Below are positions 5,283 through 7,867 of a stretch of 7,867 nucleotides of DNA, in pieces. The stretch covers positions 1 through 7,867 of the forward strand of contig JAGOBQ010000182.1 of the NCBI GenBank assembly GCA_017999215.1. The letters run 5' to 3'. Made by a program: the position numbers and the translations under genes. How positions within the stretch are numbered: position 1 is the stretch's first letter; the number at the start of each line of letters is the position of its first letter. Origin of the DNA: Thermoanaerobaculia bacterium. Lineage in GTDB: Bacteria > Acidobacteriota > Thermoanaerobaculia > UBA5066. The notes under the pieces were generated by a model. That model was not told the DNA's origin, searched no databases, and worked only from the letters and a program-made list of their open reading frames with translations.

Positions 5283-7583
5283 TCAGGCCTCCGCGAGCAG
5301 CCTCTTGCGGTCGCGGAACGCGACGCCGCAGACGACGAGGAAGACGACCTCGACGAGCCCGACGAGGACCATCCACTTCACGATCGGCGAGTCGCCCATG
5401 CCGTAGGAGTGCATCCCGACGTTCAGGACGTAGTTCACGCCGAGGTAGGTCATCAGGATCGTCTGGAACGCGAGGATGCTGATGAGCGCGGCGCCGAACG
5501 TCCCGATCACCTTGTCGACCTTCAGGTGGAGGATCGCCATGTAGGCGAGGAACGCGACGAGCGACCAAACCTCCTTCGGGTCCCAGCCCCAGTAGCGGCC
5601 CCACGACGAGGCGGCCCAGACGGAGCCGGTCAGGATCCCCGCGAGGAGAAGGATCGAGCCGACGTGCATGTACCAGTAGAGGAGCTCGTAGAGCTTCTCG
5701 ATCAGCGCTCCCTTCCCCTTCCCGAACGCCGCGAACGCGAGCTGCATGTGCGCGACGACGACGCCGAGCGCGAGGACCGCGTAGCCGACCATGATGATCG
5801 GGACGTGGATCGCGAGCCACGGCGTCCCGGCCAGGACGGGCGCGATCGGGTGGATGAAGCGGTCCATCGGGAGGAGGTCGGTGAGCGCCATCGTGAGCGC
5901 CGACATCGCCGCGGCGTTCAGGACGACGGTCCGGTTCTTCATCAGCCCGTAGGCGATCACGGCGAAGAGGCCGACGCCCCAGGCGAGGAAGAGGAGCGAC
6001 TCGTACATGTTCGCCGCCGGGATCCGCTCCCCCGCGGCCCACCGCATCCCGATCCCCCACGTCATCACGCCGAAGCCGACGACGAGGAGCGCGAACGAGG
6101 TCCAGTCGAGGGCCTTGCTCGTCTTCGACCAGGCGACGATCGCGACGACGAGCGAGGCGAGGAGGACGATCCAGGCGAGCTTCGCGGGGTTGACGCGGTT
6201 GTAGAGGATCTCCCGGTCGATCTGCTTCGCCGTCGGCCAGCCCGCGAGGCGCGGGCCGTTCGCCAGGGCGAGGAGCGCCTCCTTCGTCACCGCCTCGGGG
6301 CGGTTCCAGCGCGCCTTCGGCCCCTCCGCCGACGGGATCGGCCGGACGGTCTCCCGCTGGAGGAGCCCGTAGAGGACGTTCAGCCGGTTCTCGAGCTTCT
6401 CGGCGTCCTTCAGGACGCCCCGGCGCGGCTCCTCCCGCTGCGCGGCCATCCCCGCCTGGCGGATCAGCCCCATGAGGCGCTGGTTCGAGACGAGCTGCTC
6501 GAACGAGACGTGCTTCGTCCCCGCCGGGAGCCCCGCCGCAGCGGCCAGCGCCTTGCTGCCGACCTTCACGACCGGCGTCGTCGCGGCCGCGCGCGGGTCG
6601 AAGAGCCAGCCGGTGAACGTCGCCGCCGGGTCCTCCCCGCGGAACGCGTGCGACCCCGTCACGTTCCAGACCGTCTCGCGCGCGAGCGTGTCGAGCGGCA
6701 TCGTCCGCCCGTCGTGCTGCACCGGGAGCCGGCGGAGAGCCTCGAGCTCGGGCGTCGCCGCCGGCGCCGCGAACGGCAGGAGCGCGAGGCCGAGGAGGAG
6801 CGCCTTCCCCATCGTCGGGAGCGACATCCCGCCCTGCGCGACCTTCGCCTCGAGCGCGGCCCTCTCGCGGTCCCGCTCCCGCGCCTGGGAGACGCGCGTC
6901 AGGAGGACCAGGATCATCCCGAAAACGACCGCGACGTAGCCGGCGAAGACGACGAGCTGCCCCGGGTCCTTCGAGACCGAGAGCACCGTCGCCTCGCGCC
7001 CCCCCTGCTGCTGGTAGCTCGACTGGAAGAGCGTGTAGCCGCGGTGGTGCAGCGGGTGGTTCATCCAGATCCGGGCCGGGAACGACTTCCCGGTGTCGGT
7101 GTCGGTGATGACGACCTCGCTCGCGAAACCGGCCGGGCGCATCGTCCCCGGGTAGGTGTCGAGGACGAAGTCGACGAGCTTCACCGAGAACGGCAGGTCG
7201 TGCCGGGAGACGACGTTCCCCTGCGCGTCGTGGTTCTCGATCGTCGCGCCGTTCTCCCCTTCCCAGAGGCCGAGCTGCCCCTCCACCTTCCAGAAGTAGG
7301 TGAGCGTCGCCCCCGCCAGGATGAGGAGGAGCGCCGCGTGCGTCGTCACGAAACCGGCCCGCTTCTTCCCCCACGGGAAGAGGTTCGCGAGCGAGCAGGC
7401 GACGTTCAGCGCGAAGAGCCCCTGCAGGCCGAGGAACCACCACGAGTAGTAGACGACCCGCTGCGCCGTCGCCGCGTCGGTCCGCGACTCGAGGATCGTC
7501 CCGATCGACAGGCCGATCAGGAGGACGACGAGGAGGCCGACGGCGAGCTTCAGGGAGGAGAGAGTTTCCACGAGCTTCTTCAA
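5283..7583 (-). CDS. ccsBA: Fused cytochrome c synthase CcsBA (ResB-ResC), System II cytochrome c maturation
   Basis: This 766-residue membrane protein exports haem and attaches it to CXXCH motifs of apocytochromes c at the outer face of the cytoplasmic membrane. The N-terminal ResB half has membrane segments near 12-31, 46-66, 79-97 and 209-228, with TM-His H82 in FVTTHAALLL and the ResB signature NHPLHHRGYTLFQSSY (175-190). A membrane or signal-like segment (258-276) leads to an extracytoplasmic domain (about 277-465) containing LPVQHDGRTMPLDTLARE. The CcsA half follows from about 467, with P-His H593 (AIHVP), the haem-handling WWD motif WGRYWGWDPKEVW (661-673), TM-His H686 and P-His H725 (GMHSYG). 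Spacing matches that of characterised fused CcsBA proteins. The start is chosen as the TTG at 7583-7581, with GGAG five bases upstream. An ATG at 7748 is in frame, but the added 55 residues are Pro/Ser/Gly-rich, use codons atypical for this genome (CTA, TTT) and would abut hsdM. At 766 residues the protein is shorter than the roughly 900-residue epsilonproteobacterial fusions. Confidence 0.95.
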   Translation of the reverse strand: MKKLVETLSSLKLAVGLLVVLLIGLSIGTILESRTDAATAQRVVYYSWWFLGLQGLFALNVACSLANLFPWGKKRAGFVTTHAALLLILAGATLTYFWKVEGQLGLWEGENGATIENHDAQGNVVSRHDLPFSVKLVDFVLDTYPGTMRPAGFASEVVITDTDTGKSFPARIWMNHPLHHRGYTLFQSSYQQQGGREATVLSVSKDPGQLVVFAGYVAVVFGMILVLLTRVSQARERDRERAALEAKVAQGGMSLPTMGKALLLGLALLPFAAPAATPELEALRRLPVQHDGRTMPLDTLARETVWNVTGSHAFRGEDPAATFTGWLFDPRAAATTPVVKVGSKALAAAAGLPAGTKHVSFEQLVSNQRLMGLIRQAGMAAQREEPRRGVLKDAEKLENRLNVLYGLLQRETVRPIPSAEGPKARWNRPEAVTKEALLALANGPRLAGWPTAKQIDREILYNRVNPAKLAWIVLLASLVVAIVAWSKTSKALDWTSFALLVVGFGVMTWGIGMRWAAGERIPAANMYESLLFLAWGVGLFAVIAYGLMKNRTVVLNAAAMSALTMALTDLLPMDRFIHPIAPVLAGTPWLAIHVPIIMVGYAVLALGVVVAHMQLAFAAFGKGKGALIEKLYELLYWYMHVGSILLLAGILTGSVWAASSWGRYWGWDPKEVWSLVAFLAYMAILHLKVDKVIGTFGAALISILAFQTILMTYLGVNYVLNVGMHSYGMGDSPIVKWMVLVGLVEVVFLVVCGVAFRDRKRLLAEA

Positions 7584-7599
7584 GGGGGCTCCGTCCTCA

Positions 7600-7623
7600 G
7601 GCCCGCCGCTCGAGCGGCGGGCC
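7600..7623. repeat. 24-bp perfect palindrome in the ccsBA 5' leader
   Basis: The 12-base arms GGCCCGCCGCTC and GAGCGGCGGGCC are exact reverse complements with no spacer, centred on an XhoI-type CTCGAG. On the minus strand it ends 7 bases before the GGAG ribosome binding site of ccsBA (7592-7589) and 16 bases before the TTG start. In RNA it would fold into a hairpin with 10 or so GC pairs beside the translation initiation region. In DNA it could be a dimeric repressor site. It might instead terminate stray transcription approaching ccsBA. A role in the divergent hsdM is less obvious, at about 125 bp from its start. Confidence 0.6.
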
Positions 7624-7635
7624 CGAAAACCCGGG

Positions 7636-7664
7636 ATGATCCCACCCGCCGGGGGGCCTGTCGA
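7636..7664 (-). promoter_or_regulatory. Weak candidate sigma-70-type promoter for ccsBA
   Basis: On the minus strand, TCGACA (7664-7659, five of six to TTGACA) and GATCAT (7641-7636, four of six to TATAAT) are separated by exactly 17 bp. Transcription would begin near 7630, giving a leader of about 45 bases that contains the 24-bp palindrome and the ribosome binding site. In such GC-rich DNA partial matches arise by chance, so this is only a suggestion. The remainder of the 7584-7748 gap shows no further gene. Confidence 0.3.
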
Positions 7665-7748
7665 GGAGACGGCGGTTAGACTTGCCGGGGCCTTCGGATG
7701 CGCCGACCCGGAGAGGCTCCGTGCCGGCGGAAGGCAGGGGGAACTCAC

Positions 7749-7867
7749 GTGCTCACCGGCGAGCTTCGCAGCCAGGTCGACCGCATCTGGGACGCCTTCT
7801 GGTCGGGAGGCATCTCGAACCCGCTCGAGGTCATCGAGCAGATCACCTACCTCCTCTTCCTCCGGCG
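7749..7867 (+). CDS. hsdM: Type I restriction-modification system DNA methyltransferase subunit HsdM (5' end only)
   Basis: The first 39 codons are visible, then the window ends. After a GTG start the protein reads LTGELRSQVDRIWDAFWSGG and continues ISNPLEVIEQITYLLFLRR, the highly conserved N-terminal helical domain (HsdM_N) of type I N6-adenine methyltransferases. HsdM works with HsdS, which recognises the target, and HsdR, which cleaves; those genes should follow downstream if the system is complete. The catalytic NPPF/Y and SAM motifs lie beyond the edge. The start is supported by a purine-rich AGGGGG at 7736-7741, seven bases upstream, and by homology beginning right after the GTG. It is transcribed away from ccsBA and has no metabolic link to it, so it probably marks the start of a defence locus. 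Confidence 0.93.
   Translation, partial: MLTGELRSQVDRIWDAFWSGGISNPLEVIEQITYLLFLR

Noticed and set aside
7584..7748. N-terminal extension of CcsBA to the ATG at 7748
   Set aside because: The 55 added residues are Pro/Ser/Gly-rich with no homology pattern, contain codons atypical of the genome, cover the palindrome and candidate promoter, and have a worse ribosome binding context than the TTG at 7583.
1..7867. CRISPR arrays, tRNA or rRNA genes, insertion sequences and long direct repeats
   Set aside because: No regularly spaced repeats, cloverleaf-like segments, rRNA-like stretches, transposase motifs or terminal inverted repeats were seen on reading the window. Coding sequence fills nearly all of it.

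Overview
The window is strongly G+C rich, with third codon positions almost always G or C. It looks like a chromosomal stretch from a free-living bacterium that makes c-type cytochromes by System II (Ccs). The fused CcsBA, the secreted lipocalin-like protein and the base composition would fit Acidobacteriota or a similar high-GC phylum, but no marker here settles the taxonomy.

Layout from left to right. (1) Positions 1-1481, minus strand: a large redox flavoprotein with [2Fe-2S], FAD, NAD(P) and ferredoxin-type [4Fe-4S] modules, cut by the left edge. (2) 1482-1669: a divergent intergenic region with short palindromes and a -10-like hexamer placed so that the next gene could be read from a leaderless transcript. 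(3) 1670-5227, plus strand: a compact three-gene operon with overlapping ends. It holds two different flavin-dependent-halogenase-like proteins, which overlap by 8 bp, and then a small exported lipocalin-like protein joined by an ATGA overlap. (4) 5228-5282: a very strong GC hairpin between convergent genes, probably a shared terminator. (5) 5283-7583, minus strand: a fused cytochrome c synthase, CcsBA, with all four functional histidines and the WWD motif. (6) 7584-7748: a divergent intergenic region with a 24-bp perfect palindrome just upstream of the ccsBA ribosome binding site. (7) 7749 to the right edge, plus strand: the first 39 codons of a type I restriction-modification methyltransferase, hsdM.

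The most notable element is the operon at 1670-5227. Both flavoproteins carry the halogenase signatures WxWxIP and FxxPxxSxG and a candidate catalytic lysine in a KxGxxF-like context, yet they differ clearly in length and C-terminus. No flavin reductase, carrier protein or biosynthetic enzyme accompanies them inside the window. Two coupled halogenase-like enzymes with an exported beta-barrel-type protein suggest modification of a small aromatic or lipid-like molecule. The chemistry cannot be read from the sequence, and a non-halogenating monooxygenase or reductase role remains possible.
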